From: Vibrio tarriae
GTDB lineage: Bacteria; Pseudomonadota; Gammaproteobacteria; Enterobacterales; Vibrionaceae
Length of the DNA: 64,000 nt
NCBI RefSeq assembly: GCF_002216685.1
Contig: NZ_CP022353.1
Coordinates: 310,001-374,000, forward strand
Direction of reading: 5' to 3'
This document shows positions 21,068-29,733 of this stretch, one piece after another. Position 1 is the first letter of the stretch; each line of letters starts with the position of its first letter. The notes below the pieces were generated by a model. It was not told the origin of the DNA, searched no databases, and saw only the letters and a program-made list of their open reading frames with translations. Position numbers and translations under genes: made by a program.

Positions 21068-24000
21068 ATGCCAAAACGTACTGACATTCAAAGCATCCTT
21101 ATCCTTGGTGCGGGTCCAATTGTTATCGGTCAGGCTTGTGAGTTTGACTACTCAGGCGCGCAAGCGTGTAAAGCCCTGCGCGAAGAGGGTTACCGCGTTA
21201 TTCTGGTCAACTCAAACCCAGCGACCATCATGACTGACCCAGAAATGGCCGATGCGACTTACATCGAGCCCATCCACTGGGAAGTGGTGCGTAAGATCAT
21301 CGAAAAAGAGCGTCCAGATGCGATTTTGCCCACCATGGGCGGCCAGACTGCGCTGAACTGTGCGCTGGCACTGGAAAAACATGGCGTATTGGCTGAGTTT
21401 GGCGTTGAGATGATCGGCGCAACCGCTGATGCGATTGATAAAGCGGAAGACCGCTCACGCTTTGATAAAGCGATGAAATCGATCGGCCTAGAGTGTCCTC
21501 GCGCTGATACCGCAAAAAGCATGGAAGAAGCGTACAAAGTCCTCGATATGGTCGGCTTCCCATGTATCATCCGTCCTTCTTTCACCATGGGCGGCAGCGG
21601 CGGCGGTATCGCTTACAACCGTGAAGAGTTTGAAGAAATCTGTACTCGCGGTCTGGATCTTTCACCGACCAATGAACTGCTGATCGATGAATCACTGATT
21701 GGTTGGAAAGAGTACGAGATGGAAGTGGTGCGTGATAAGAACGATAACTGCATCATCGTCTGTGCGATTGAAAACTTTGACCCAATGGGCATCCACACCG
21801 GTGACTCGATCACGGTCGCTCCAGCACAAACCCTGACGGACAAAGAATACCAAATCATGCGTAACGCCTCTTTGGCGGTACTGCGTGAAATCGGCGTAGA
21901 AACCGGCGGTTCAAACGTTCAGTTTGGTATCAACCCGAAAGATGGTCGCATGGTGATCATCGAGATGAACCCACGTGTATCGCGCTCTTCGGCGCTGGCT
22001 TCTAAAGCCACAGGTTTCCCAATTGCGAAAGTGGCGGCCAAACTGGCGGTGGGTTTCACTCTCGATGAGTTGATGAACGACATCACAGGCGGCGCAACGC
22101 CAGCTTCGTTCGAACCGACCATCGACTACGTAGTGACTAAGATCCCTCGTTTCAACTTCGAAAAATTCGCCGGTGCCAATGACCGTCTGACCACACAAAT
22201 GAAGTCAGTGGGTGAAGTGATGGCGATTGGTCGTAACCAACAAGAATCACTGCAAAAAGCACTGCGTGGCTTGGAAGTGGGTGCGGCTGGTCTGGATGAG
22301 AAAGTGGATCTGGATGCGCCAGACGCTCTGACCAAAATTCGTTATGAGCTGAAAGAAGCAGGCGCAGAGCGTATTTGGTACATCGCTGACGCATTCCGTG
22401 CTGGTATGTCAGTTGATGGGGTATTTAACCTGACCAACATTGATCGCTGGTTCCTAGTGCAAATCGAAGAACTGGTGAAGCTTGAAGCCGAAGTGAAAGC
22501 CGGTGGTTTTGCGGGCCTGAACCAAGACGTACTGCGTAAGATGAAGCGCAAAGGCTTCTCTGATGCGCGTCTGTCCAAACTGCTCGGCGTGAGTGAAAAC
22601 GAAATCCGTCGCCTGCGTGACCAATACAACATCCACCCAGTGTATAAGCGTGTGGATACCTGCGCGGCAGAATTTAAGTCAGACACGGCTTACATGTACT
22701 CCACGTATGATGAAGAGTGTGAAGCCAATCCGACTGACAAAGACAAGATCATGGTGCTGGGTGGTGGTCCAAACCGTATCGGTCAAGGTATCGAGTTTGA
22801 CTACTGCTGTGTACACGCCGCGCTTGCCCTGCGTGAAGATGGTTACGAAACCATCATGGTTAACTGTAACCCAGAAACCGTATCAACCGATTACGACACC
22901 TCAGATCGCCTCTACTTTGAGCCTGTGACTCTGGAAGACGTGCTGGCTATCGTGCGTGTTGAGAAGCCAAAAGGCGTGATCGTGCAGTACGGCGGTCAAA
23001 CACCACTGAAACTGGCGCGCGCGCTGGAAGCGGCGGGTGTACCTGTGATTGGTACCAGCCCAGATGCGATTGACCGCGCTGAAGACCGTGAACGTTTCCA
23101 ACAAGCGGTACAGCGTTTAGGCCTCAAACAGCCAGACAACGCAACTGTAACAGCTATCGAGCAAGCGATTGAAAAATCGCGTGAAATCGGTTTCCCACTC
23201 GTGGTTCGTCCCTCTTATGTTCTGGGTGGCCGTGCGATGGAGATTGTGTACGATGAGCAAGATCTGCGTCGTTACTTCAACGAAGCGGTGAGCGTGTCGA
23301 ATGAATCACCAGTCCTGTTGGATCGCTTCCTCGATGATGCAACCGAAGTGGACGTGGATGCGATTTGTGACGGTGAACGCGTGGTGATTGGCGGCATCAT
23401 GGAGCACATTGAACAAGCGGGTGTTCACTCAGGTGACTCCGCCTGTTCTCTGCCGGCTTACACCTTGAGCCAAGAAATCCAAGACAAGATGCGTGAGCAA
23501 GTTGAGAAGTTGGCATTTGAACTCGGTGTTCGCGGCCTGATGAACATTCAGTTTGCGGTCAAAGACAACGAAGTTTACCTGATTGAAGTAAACCCACGTG
23601 CCGCGCGTACTGTGCCGTTTGTTTCTAAAGCAACCGGTGCTCCGCTGGCGAAAATCGCGGCGCGTGTGATGGTTGGACAAACTCTGGAGCAACAAGGCTT
23701 CACCAAAGAGATCATTCCACCTTACTACTCAGTTAAAGAAGTGGTTCTGCCGTTCAACAAGTTCCCGGGGGTTGACCCACTGCTTGGCCCTGAAATGCGC
23801 TCAACCGGTGAAGTGATGGGTGTGGGTGCCACGTTTGCTGAAGCCTATGCTAAAGCAGAGTTGGGCTGTGGCTCGGTTTACCCTGAAGGTGGTCGTGCGC
23901 TACTTTCGGTGCGTGAAGGTGACAAACAGCGTGTGGTGGATCTGGCTTCTAAGCTAGTGAAACTCGGTTACCAGTTGGATGCGACTCACGGTACTGCGGT

Positions 24001-24298
24001 GATTCTGGGCGAAGCGGGCATCAACCCACGTCTGGTTAACAAAGTGCATGAAGGTCGTCCACACATTCTGGATCGCATCAAAAACCACGAGTACACCTAC
24101 ATTGTGAACACGGCTTCTGGCCGCCAAGCAATTGAAGACTCAAAAGTACTGCGCCGTGGTGCATTGGCTCACAAAGTGAACTACACCACCACACTGAATG
24201 CCGCCTTTGCAACTTGTATGTCACACACGGCAGATGCCAAAGCATCCGTCACTTCAGTACAAGAGCTGCATGCGCGTGTAAAAGCGAACCAAGCTTAA
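21068..24298 (+). CDS. carB: Carbamoyl-phosphate synthase large subunit
   Basis: Synthetase subunit using two ATP, bicarbonate and ammonia to make carbamoyl phosphate. The 1076 residues form two homologous ATP-grasp halves: residues about 1-400 (carboxyphosphate) and 550-935 (carbamate). Each half begins with a G-G-G-P/G-A-G-P and I-G-Q-x-x-E-F-D-Y motif. A C-terminal MGS-like allosteric domain, the site of UMP and ornithine control in E. coli, follows from about residue 937. Second gene of the carAB operon. Confidence 0.98.
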   Translation: MPKRTDIQSILILGAGPIVIGQACEFDYSGAQACKALREEGYRVILVNSNPATIMTDPEMADATYIEPIHWEVVRKIIEKERPDAILPTMGGQTALNCALALEKHGVLAEFGVEMIGATADAIDKAEDRSRFDKAMKSIGLECPRADTAKSMEEAYKVLDMVGFPCIIRPSFTMGGSGGGIAYNREEFEEICTRGLDLSPTNELLIDESLIGWKEYEMEVVRDKNDNCIIVCAIENFDPMGIHTGDSITVAPAQTLTDKEYQIMRNASLAVLREIGVETGGSNVQFGINPKDGRMVIIEMNPRVSRSSALASKATGFPIAKVAAKLAVGFTLDELMNDITGGATPASFEPTIDYVVTKIPRFNFEKFAGANDRLTTQMKSVGEVMAIGRNQQESLQKALRGLEVGAAGLDEKVDLDAPDALTKIRYELKEAGAERIWYIADAFRAGMSVDGVFNLTNIDRWFLVQIEELVKLEAEVKAGGFAGLNQDVLRKMKRKGFSDARLSKLLGVSENEIRRLRDQYNIHPVYKRVDTCAAEFKSDTAYMYSTYDEECEANPTDKDKIMVLGGGPNRIGQGIEFDYCCVHAALALREDGYETIMVNCNPETVSTDYDTSDRLYFEPVTLEDVLAIVRVEKPKGVIVQYGGQTPLKLARALEAAGVPVIGTSPDAIDRAEDRERFQQAVQRLGLKQPDNATVTAIEQAIEKSREIGFPLVVRPSYVLGGRAMEIVYDEQDLRRYFNEAVSVSNESPVLLDRFLDDATEVDVDAICDGERVVIGGIMEHIEQAGVHSGDSACSLPAYTLSQEIQDKMREQVEKLAFELGVRGLMNIQFAVKDNEVYLIEVNPRAARTVPFVSKATGAPLAKIAARVMVGQTLEQQGFTKEIIPPYYSVKEVVLPFNKFPGVDPLLGPEMRSTGEVMGVGATFAEAYAKAELGCGSVYPEGGRALLSVREGDKQRVVDLASKLVKLGYQLDATHGTAVILGEAGINPRLVNKVHEGRPHILDRIKNHEYTYIVNTASGRQAIEDSKVLRRGALAHKVNYTTTLNAAFATCMSHTADAKASVTSVQELHARVKANQA

Positions 24299-24312
24299 TT
24301 GGTATTACAACA

Positions 24313-24369
24313 AGAGAGGCTCAAGGCCTCTCTGACAACCTCTTTGCCCGCTCGTCAGCGGGCTTTTTT
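24313..24369 (+). terminator. Terminator region after carB (two hairpins)
   Basis: A first stem, AGAGAGGC with GCCTCTCT (24313-24333), is followed by GCCCGCT with AGCGGGC (24346-24363, loop CGTC) and six T. The second hairpin is a typical intrinsic terminator. Confidence 0.9.
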
Positions 24370-24387
24370 ATGCACGGATTTTGGGGT

Positions 24388-24870
24388 TCAGTTTGATGTA
24401 GCGTCTGTGGCTGCCAATATCGCGGCAGTGTCGAGTTTGCCATCCTTATCAACCAAAACCAGACGTCGATGATCACTTGAGAGTTTGACCCATTTGATCT
24501 GCTCGATTTCTGGCTGACGCCAATTCAGGATAAACAGTGATGCATTCTCATCTTGCTCAAAGCCGCGCTCGGTATTGAGTTCCCCAAGCGTTACCTGCCC
24601 ATCAACAGACATCCGATAGCCATCACCGTGACCAATGATCTCCAAGCTGACGGATTTACCATCCACCACACCATGGTAGGTCACACCATCGAAGGCATCG
24701 TAGGCAATATCATCCATGCTGTGATCACAACTTTGCGTTGCCTGCTGGTAAGCACCTCCCGCATCTAAACAGCGATCTTGAGCGATAAACTCCCGTCCCC
24801 AAAATTGATAAAGCATGCCGATGGAGACAAGGCCAACGCCTAGCAAAGCCGCGATGCTCTTTTTACTCAT
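24388..24870 (-). CDS. Hypothetical membrane-anchored or exported protein
   Basis: A 160-residue protein with a Lys-containing N-terminus and one hydrophobic segment (about residues 5-24), so a signal anchor or uncleaved signal is likely. The outer part contains the pattern R-C-L-D-A-G-G-A-Y followed eight residues later by a cysteine, a motif I have seen in many small uncharacterised gammaproteobacterial proteins and which could form a disulfide. The C-terminal half is acidic and soluble. An AGAGAA ribosome site precedes ATG 24870. It is transcribed towards carB and ends 20 bases from the carB terminator. I do not know a function. Confidence 0.75.
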   Translation of the reverse strand: MSKKSIAALLGVGLVSIGMLYQFWGREFIAQDRCLDAGGAYQQATQSCDHSMDDIAYDAFDGVTYHGVVDGKSVSLEIIGHGDGYRMSVDGQVTLGELNTERGFEQDENASLFILNWRQPEIEQIKWVKLSSDHRRLVLVDKDGKLDTAAILAATDATSN

Positions 24871-25541
24871 GAATATTTCTCTGTCGTTATGTGGTGAAAA
24901 TCGCCATGCATCATAGTTGGGTTTTATTGGTTAACCAAAGCTATTTGCGATGTAAATAAAAGGGTAGAGGAGTTTTCTTCGAGAAGAATGGTGAGGGGGG
25001 ATAGTGAGAGGGGAATACTACTTTTGCCCCATTTCGTGTTATGGCTGATGTTCGCAACATTTTCAGAAGCTACTTTTGGGTTCAATTTATTTAATGCCTT
25101 TAATGTAAAGTTAAGTACACAAAAATTAGTGGCGTTTTAAGTAAAGGCAGCAGTAGAAGCTCGATCCTTGAGCGTACAGCCAACCAATACAAAAGTGTTG
25201 CTCACTGATCGTTTTAAAACCTTACGAAAGTGGTTACAGGTCAAAAAAGCCCAAAACTAATAACTCCTTCCCTGTCAGTGAGTACACATGAGCTTCATTC
25301 GGTAGTCACGCGGCATATATCCATTTACGCCAATATAAAAGGTTAGATTTAGAATTAGGTCGATTATAAAGGTGAAAGCAGGTCGTTAATTTGTAATTAA
25401 AAAAAATTAAATAAAAACATAAGCATAAGTTGATAATCAAAATATTTGCGTCGTATTTTTTCTTAAATGGATGTCGTATATATTCAAGTAACGATGGACT
25501 TCGAGTATACTAGGGTCAAGCACTATGTAGGAGGGTAAATC
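24871..25541. other. AT-rich intergenic region before the toxin-antitoxin pair
   Basis: About 670 bases without a convincing complete gene and clearly richer in A and T than the flanks. At 25141-25260 a frame of 39 codons without a start ends in a run of basic and hydrophobic residues (R-F-K-T-L-R-K-W-L) that looks like a protein C-terminus and could be a gene remnant. Two copies of TCGTAT (25451-25456 and 25474-25479, 23 bases apart) lie before the predicted promoter of the next gene. Confidence 0.45.
25483..25511 (+). promoter_or_regulatory. Candidate promoter of the AbiE-like operon
   Basis: TTCAAG, 17 bases, TATACT. The -10 is good and the -35 poor, as expected for a repressible toxin-antitoxin promoter. 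The TCGTAT direct repeats just upstream are candidate operator half-sites for the antitoxin, whose AbiEi relatives autoregulate (inference). Confidence 0.4.
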
Positions 25542-25946
25542 ATGACAGCAACTGATCTTATTTATCAAAAGATAAAGCGCTCTCGACGCTATGTGTTCGA
25601 ACGTAAAGACTTCGACAACTATGCTAGCTATGACCAGATTGGTCGTGTGTTGAAAAAACTAGTGGATAAAGGTGTACTGATGAAAATCGGGTATGGCTTA
25701 TACACCAAGTCAACAATCAACAGCCTGACTAATAAACCGATGCCTACGAATCCCGGTGGTACTGACGCAATCATGCGTGAAATCCTAAAAATGCGCGGGG
25801 TAGACTTTGAGCTGGATGCTATGTCATTGAAGAGTATCAATGGACAGACCACTCAAATACCAGCGTCCATCAGGTACAAGTGGAACTCTAAGCATTTCAA
25901 TCGCAGCCTTAAGGTTGGTAACAGAGTATTGAGCAAGCGACAATGA
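25542..25946 (+). CDS. AbiEi-like (DUF6088-type) winged-helix antitoxin
   Basis: A 134-residue basic protein with an N-terminal winged helix (about residues 5-60, including L-K-K-L-V-D-K-G-V-L-M-K-I-G-Y-G-L-Y, the turn and wing of AbiEi-type proteins) and a short C-terminal domain. AbiEi-type proteins are transcriptional autorepressors and antitoxins of type IV toxin-antitoxin systems; this one is shorter than classical AbiEi and closer to the DUF6088 group. ATG 25542 has an excellent AGGAGGG ribosome site six bases upstream. It overlaps the toxin gene by ATGA. Function is assigned from fold pattern and context, not from a search. Confidence 0.72.
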   Translation: MTATDLIYQKIKRSRRYVFERKDFDNYASYDQIGRVLKKLVDKGVLMKIGYGLYTKSTINSLTNKPMPTNPGGTDAIMREILKMRGVDFELDAMSLKSINGQTTQIPASIRYKWNSKHFNRSLKVGNRVLSKRQ

Positions 25947-26884
25947 GTATACCAAAACTAAAAAAACAATTTCTTGAAGTATCTGATGCCCTCGAGTTAG
26001 GTAACCCGTCGATCACGGAAAAGGACTATTGGGTGGTGTCTCTGCTTGCCATGTTGGAAAGCGTGGAAAGTAAGCACCACCAGCTTGTTTTTTCAGGTGG
26101 AACAGCTTTGGCCAAGTCCAATATTAAGATTCTGCGAATGTCTGAAGACGTCGACATCAAATTGATTCCAACTCAGGAATTTCTCGATAAGGGCACAGGT
26201 GCGAAGATAAAAGCTCGCAAAGCGTTAGTCGAACAAGTCATAGCGAGGTTAATTGACCACACTTATCTGAATTATAGTGATAAAACGGTACGTGATAGTT
26301 ATCGCTATGTTGAAATCGAAATAGAGTACCCACAACAATACCATCAAGCACCGTGTCTAAGACCTTATATCAAACTGGAATTTATCGAGACAATTGAACT
26401 TCAGGGCGTTGAGCCTCGCTCTATTTCATCGCTGGTCGCGCAGAGCTACAATCAACCTGCCGAAGTAAGCGCAATGTCGTGTATATCCATTGACTCGACG
26501 TTGGTTGAAAAAGTGCTTTCCATGTTGCGTCGCACCATGTCAGTTAAGCGTGATCCACAGCGTAAGGATGACGAAACATTGGTTCGTCATATCTACGATG
26601 TTCACTGTATTAGCGCCGAGCATACGATTAATATGGGCGTATTAAAGCCGATGTTTGATACCGTTTTGGAAGAGGACAAGACGCGATATGGCAATCAACA
26701 TCCGGAGTTTGTCGATGATCCGCGCAATGAGTTAAAACTAGGATTAGAAGAGCTAGAAACCAACGAGGAGTTTCGTAAACGTTTTGACGCGTTTGTTGCC
26801 CCAATGGTTTACAACACAGAACCACATGACTTTGATACCTGTTTTGCCTCATTCAAAGCTATTTCAGAGCAGCTTATTAGCTAA
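25943..26884 (+). CDS. AbiEii/AbiGii-family nucleotidyltransferase toxin
   Basis: A 313-residue protein of the DNA polymerase beta-like nucleotidyltransferase superfamily. Visible are E-K-D-Y-W-V at residues 26-31, the nucleotide motif F-S-G-G-T-A-L at 50-56, the catalytic acidic pair E-D-V-D (Asp69, Asp71), a further acidic site in K-L-E-F at 144-147 and R-K-D-D-E-T-L-V-R-H-I-Y-D at 207-219, all typical of AbiEii. Members inhibit growth and abort phage infection; related MenT toxins modify tRNA 3' ends. It is coupled to the antitoxin by ATGA. Key residues look intact, so it is probably active. No partner gene lies downstream. Confidence 0.82.
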   Translation: MSIPKLKKQFLEVSDALELGNPSITEKDYWVVSLLAMLESVESKHHQLVFSGGTALAKSNIKILRMSEDVDIKLIPTQEFLDKGTGAKIKARKALVEQVIARLIDHTYLNYSDKTVRDSYRYVEIEIEYPQQYHQAPCLRPYIKLEFIETIELQGVEPRSISSLVAQSYNQPAEVSAMSCISIDSTLVEKVLSMLRRTMSVKRDPQRKDDETLVRHIYDVHCISAEHTINMGVLKPMFDTVLEEDKTRYGNQHPEFVDDPRNELKLGLEELETNEEFRKRFDAFVAPMVYNTEPHDFDTCFASFKAISEQLIS

Positions 26885-26973
26885 CCTTTCTGATGCCTAC
26901 TGTTGCTTTTGGGCTACACTCTCAGTTGTAGAGGTTCTATGCTGAAAAAGTCTAAGTTGGTTACCTCCTCTAT

Positions 26974-27011
26974 CTCATCAACCACATAGCTATAAAGATG
27001 TGGTTGATGAG
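26974..27011. repeat. Perfect 14-base inverted repeat downstream of the toxin gene
   Basis: CTCATCAACCACAT and ATGTGGTTGATGAG are exactly complementary, separated by ten bases (AGCTATAAAG). No T-run follows on either strand, so it is not a normal intrinsic terminator. It could be a mobile-element relic, a processing hairpin or a protein-binding site. Confidence 0.85.
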
Positions 27012-27159
27012 CTTACTAGGCTAGTTGATAGTTTCCCCAAATTTAAGTTATCCGAAAAAGGCGCTTGCGAGCGAATACTCCAGCTCATTTCTGTCCACAA
27101 ACGTGTCAGCCCTCGATATTCAAAATAAGCAGTAAACTCCAAGCGATCACCATTCAGTT

Positions 27160-27179
27160 CCCTCCCCTCTAGGGGAGGG
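27160..27179. repeat. GC-rich hairpin
   Basis: CCCTCCCC and GGGGAGGG with loop TCTA, an 8-base-pair G/C stem embedded in AT-rich DNA, 126 bases before the yfcA-like gene. No T-run follows. Confidence 0.75.
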
Positions 27180-27304
27180 GCGAGTAACAGGGATATGTGT
27201 AATATCGATGAATAAATGGAATAGATTGTCGTCTTGCGTTTCGCTGTTTTGATGTTTTGAGCAGTGATACTGTTGGGCTTTGTCATTCAAGATGTTGATT
27301 AGAA

Positions 27305-28090
27305 ATGGAACTTTCACTGGAAGTATTGGGGCTGCTGTTTTTAGTGGCGGGCGTTGCGGGATTTATTGATGCCATGGCGGGCGGTGGCGGTTTGCTGACT
27401 TTACCTGCCTTGCTGGCCGCAGGGGTGCCGCCGACTCAAGCTCTGGCGACCAACAAACTGCAAAGCTCCTTTGGTAGCTTTTCGGCCACGCTCTATTTTG
27501 TGCGCAAGGGCGTTGTGAGCCTAAAAGCGATGCGATTGGCGATTGCTTGTACTTTTGTCGGCGCGGCGCTTGGCGCAGAAGCAGTACAATATATTGATGC
27601 CACTTTGCTAACCAGCCTTATCCCCCTGTTACTGCTCGGAATTTCGCTCTATTTCTTATTGGCACCGACCACCAAAACGCACACAGGGCCTGCGCCTTTA
27701 TCCGAAACCGCGTTTGCTTTCACGGTGGGTTTTGGTATCGGTTTTTATGATGGTTTTTTTGGCCCCGGTACTGGCTCAATTTTTACCGTCTGCTTTGTGG
27801 CTTTGGGGCATTTTAGTTTGGTGGAAGCCACCGCTCGCACTAAGGTACTCAATTTTACGTCCAACATTGCCGCGTTGACCTTTTTCTTAATCGCCGGTTT
27901 GCCGATTTGGGAAATTGGCTTAACCATGGCGGTTGGCGGGTTTATCGGCGCTCGTATGGGCGCAAAAGTGGTGATCAGCAAAGGGCAGCGTTGGATCCGA
28001 CCGTTGGTGATCACCATGTCTATGCTGATGGCGCTAAAACTGCTTTGGGAACAGCATCAAGCAGCGCTGTTATCAATGCTTGGACTCTAG
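27305..28090 (+). CDS. yfcA: TSUP-family permease, YfcA-like
   Basis: Inner-membrane protein of the TauE/SafE (TSUP) family, whose members export or import sulfur-containing organic anions; the substrate of YfcA is not established. The 261 residues have about eight hydrophobic helices in two repeats. The signatures A-G-F-I-D-A-M-A-G-G-G-G-L-L-T-L-P and G-F-Y-D-G-F-F-G-P-G-T-G-S match E. coli YfcA closely. Its last 71 bases overlap, in antisense, the end of the LysR-type gene. The start ATG 27305 lacks a clear Shine-Dalgarno site. Confidence 0.87.
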   Translation: MELSLEVLGLLFLVAGVAGFIDAMAGGGGLLTLPALLAAGVPPTQALATNKLQSSFGSFSATLYFVRKGVVSLKAMRLAIACTFVGAALGAEAVQYIDATLLTSLIPLLLLGISLYFLLAPTTKTHTGPAPLSETAFAFTVGFGIGFYDGFFGPGTGSIFTVCFVALGHFSLVEATARTKVLNFTSNIAALTFFLIAGLPIWEIGLTMAVGGFIGARMGAKVVISKGQRWIRPLVITMSMLMALKLLWEQHQAALLSMLGL

Positions 28091-28880
28091 AGCTGCGATA
28101 CCGGCTGGCCCGCAGACAAATATGAATCGGCCGAGTCAGATCGGCGAGTTCAGCAAAATCAAAGCAGTGTTGCGGCTCAATTTTTAGGGTACTGACAATC
28201 GAGCGTGGCACTAGGGCTGGTAACATGCCGCCGAGCGCGAGCTGCGCCGCCGCGGTGTAAGAGTCCATCTCCATCGCGGGTCGAATGCCTTGTTTGTGCA
28301 GCATAGCCGCTTGGTAGGTATTGGCGGGATTGGCCAAATCATTGGTGATAAGCTCACTTGGCAGTGCGTGCAGCGGCGCTTGGCTAATTACGGTAAATGG
28401 CTCATCACCTAGATGAAAGATCAGCAAACCGTGATTGGCGGGCAGATAGCCGGCACAAAAGCCTAAGGTGGCTTTGCCAGACTGCACATTCTCGACAATT
28501 CGCGGTGTGTGGTTGGTGGTGATCACCCAATGCGGATCCTGCTTTCGATGTTGCCCCATCGTCTGGCCAAGATAACCCGCGACTAATGTCTCCGAGCAAT
28601 CCATACGCAGCAGCGTGTTATCTTCCAGTGTCTGCTGCTCGAAAATCAAACCATGCAACTCATTAAAGGTGGGGCCGATGCTGGCAATTAATTGCTCGGC
28701 ATCCGCGGTCAATTTGATATGTCGCCCCGCTGGAACAATCAGTTTTTTGCCGAGTTTTTTCTCTAAGTTCGCAATGCGTTTACTGACTGCTGACTGGCTG
28801 ATATAGAGCTGACTACCGGTTCGGCTCATGGTTTTTTCTTTGCTGAGCACCAGTAAGGTTTCAATGCCTTCGAGTAACAT
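28020..28880 (-). CDS. LysR-type transcriptional regulator
   Basis: A 286-residue regulator with an N-terminal helix-turn-helix (about residues 17-44: ...S-Q-L-Y-I-S-Q-S-A-V-S-K-R-I-A-N-L-E-K-K-L-G) and a periplasmic-binding-fold effector domain (about 88-280). It is convergent with the yfcA-like gene, overlapping it by 71 bases, so it is probably not the usual divergent LysR-target pair. The ribosome site before ATG 28880 is weak. The target and ligand cannot be told from sequence. Confidence 0.87.
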   Translation of the reverse strand: MLLEGIETLLVLSKEKTMSRTGSQLYISQSAVSKRIANLEKKLGKKLIVPAGRHIKLTADAEQLIASIGPTFNELHGLIFEQQTLEDNTLLRMDCSETLVAGYLGQTMGQHRKQDPHWVITTNHTPRIVENVQSGKATLGFCAGYLPANHGLLIFHLGDEPFTVISQAPLHALPSELITNDLANPANTYQAAMLHKQGIRPAMEMDSYTAAAQLALGGMLPALVPRSIVSTLKIEPQHCFDFAELADLTRPIHICLRASRYRSSRVQALITALLDAVPKAVLAPSA

Positions 28881-29030
28881 GTGTTGATGACAAATGGGAA
28901 TAGATGCGGGGATTGTATGTGGAATCTCAAGCGAGGTCGTGCATTAAGCTCACAAAGTGAACTGAGCTTTAAATATGGGGAGATTTTTGGGATAGCGGCA
29001 CCTCGCATGGGGCGTTAGGTGCCGAGCCTG

Positions 29031-29651
29031 TTATTTGGTCAGGGCAAAGGTTGGCAGAGAAAGGTGCCAGCGGATCGCTCCGAGACGAATTAAGAGCGTG
29101 GAAAAAACGCCAGAGAGCAGAGCAGTCGAGCTGCTGTAGCCCATCGCCAGTGCGGTAGTGTGGAAAATGCCACCGATAATACAGGCGGTCGCGTACACTT
29201 CACTGCGCAGCACCATAGGAATTTCTCGGGCGAGGACATCGCGGATAATTCCACCGCCGCAGCCCGTTATCACGCCCATAATGATCGCGATTAAGGCGGA
29301 ATCTTGATAGATCAGCGCTTTTTCAACCCCGATCCCGACGAAAACCGCAAGGCCAATCGCATCGCACACGGGCAAAATCCACCACGCGAGTCTTTTCGGG
29401 CGACGCACCAGTAGCATGGTCAGGGCGCAGGTGATCATAATCACCCACAGGTAGTTGGTGTCTTTGATCCAAAATACCGGAGTAGCTCCGAGCGCCATAT
29501 CGCGAATGGTGCCGCCACCAATCGCGGTCACGCTGGCGAGGACCATGACGCCAAACGGATCCATTTTCAAACGCCCCGCTAAGAGCACTCCAGAAACCGC
29601 AAAAACGGCAGTACCAAACATATCAATCAGATAAAGCAGAGAAGTATCCAA
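29031..29651 (-). CDS. TRIC-type cation channel family (UPF0126, YicG-like) membrane protein
   Basis: Inner-membrane protein of the bacterial TRIC/UPF0126 family, trimeric cation channels by structure; the physiological role is unclear. About 206 residues with seven hydrophobic helices and the duplicated signature A-I-G-G-G-T-I-R-D and C-G-G-G-I-I-R-D. I chose TTG 29651, which has a GTGAGA site before it and gives the family length. A longer frame starting at 29750 would add a non-conserved 33-residue tail and overlap the true end of btuF. It is the last gene of a run mtnN-cobD-btuF. Confidence 0.8.
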   Translation of the reverse strand: MDTSLLYLIDMFGTAVFAVSGVLLAGRLKMDPFGVMVLASVTAIGGGTIRDMALGATPVFWIKDTNYLWVIMITCALTMLLVRRPKRLAWWILPVCDAIGLAVFVGIGVEKALIYQDSALIAIIMGVITGCGGGIIRDVLAREIPMVLRSEVYATACIIGGIFHTTALAMGYSSSTALLSGVFSTLLIRLGAIRWHLSLPTFALTK

Positions 29652-29733
29652 AGCGGTCTCACTATCTACACAACGATGAAAAATATCGAGCAGGCAAATT
29701 GGGGCGGATTTTACGAGATTTAATCCGCTAAAG

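Larger units (their letters stand above)
26885..27304. other. Non-coding region with inverted repeats after the toxin gene
   Basis: 420 bases between the toxin gene and the yfcA-like gene, holding two strong inverted repeats (listed separately) and no convincing gene. A 98-codon minus-strand frame at 26990-27286 has unusual composition and runs through both repeats, so I do not call it. Confidence 0.5.

Noticed and set aside
26990..27286. 98-codon frame on the minus strand between the toxin gene and the yfcA-like gene
   Set aside because: It runs through two palindromes, has atypical composition and no recognisable motif; it is most likely a chance frame.
28996..29024. Terminator after the TRIC gene (CGGCACCT/AGGTGCCG)
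   Set aside because: The stem is real, but the 13-base loop and absence of a T-run make an intrinsic terminator doubtful.
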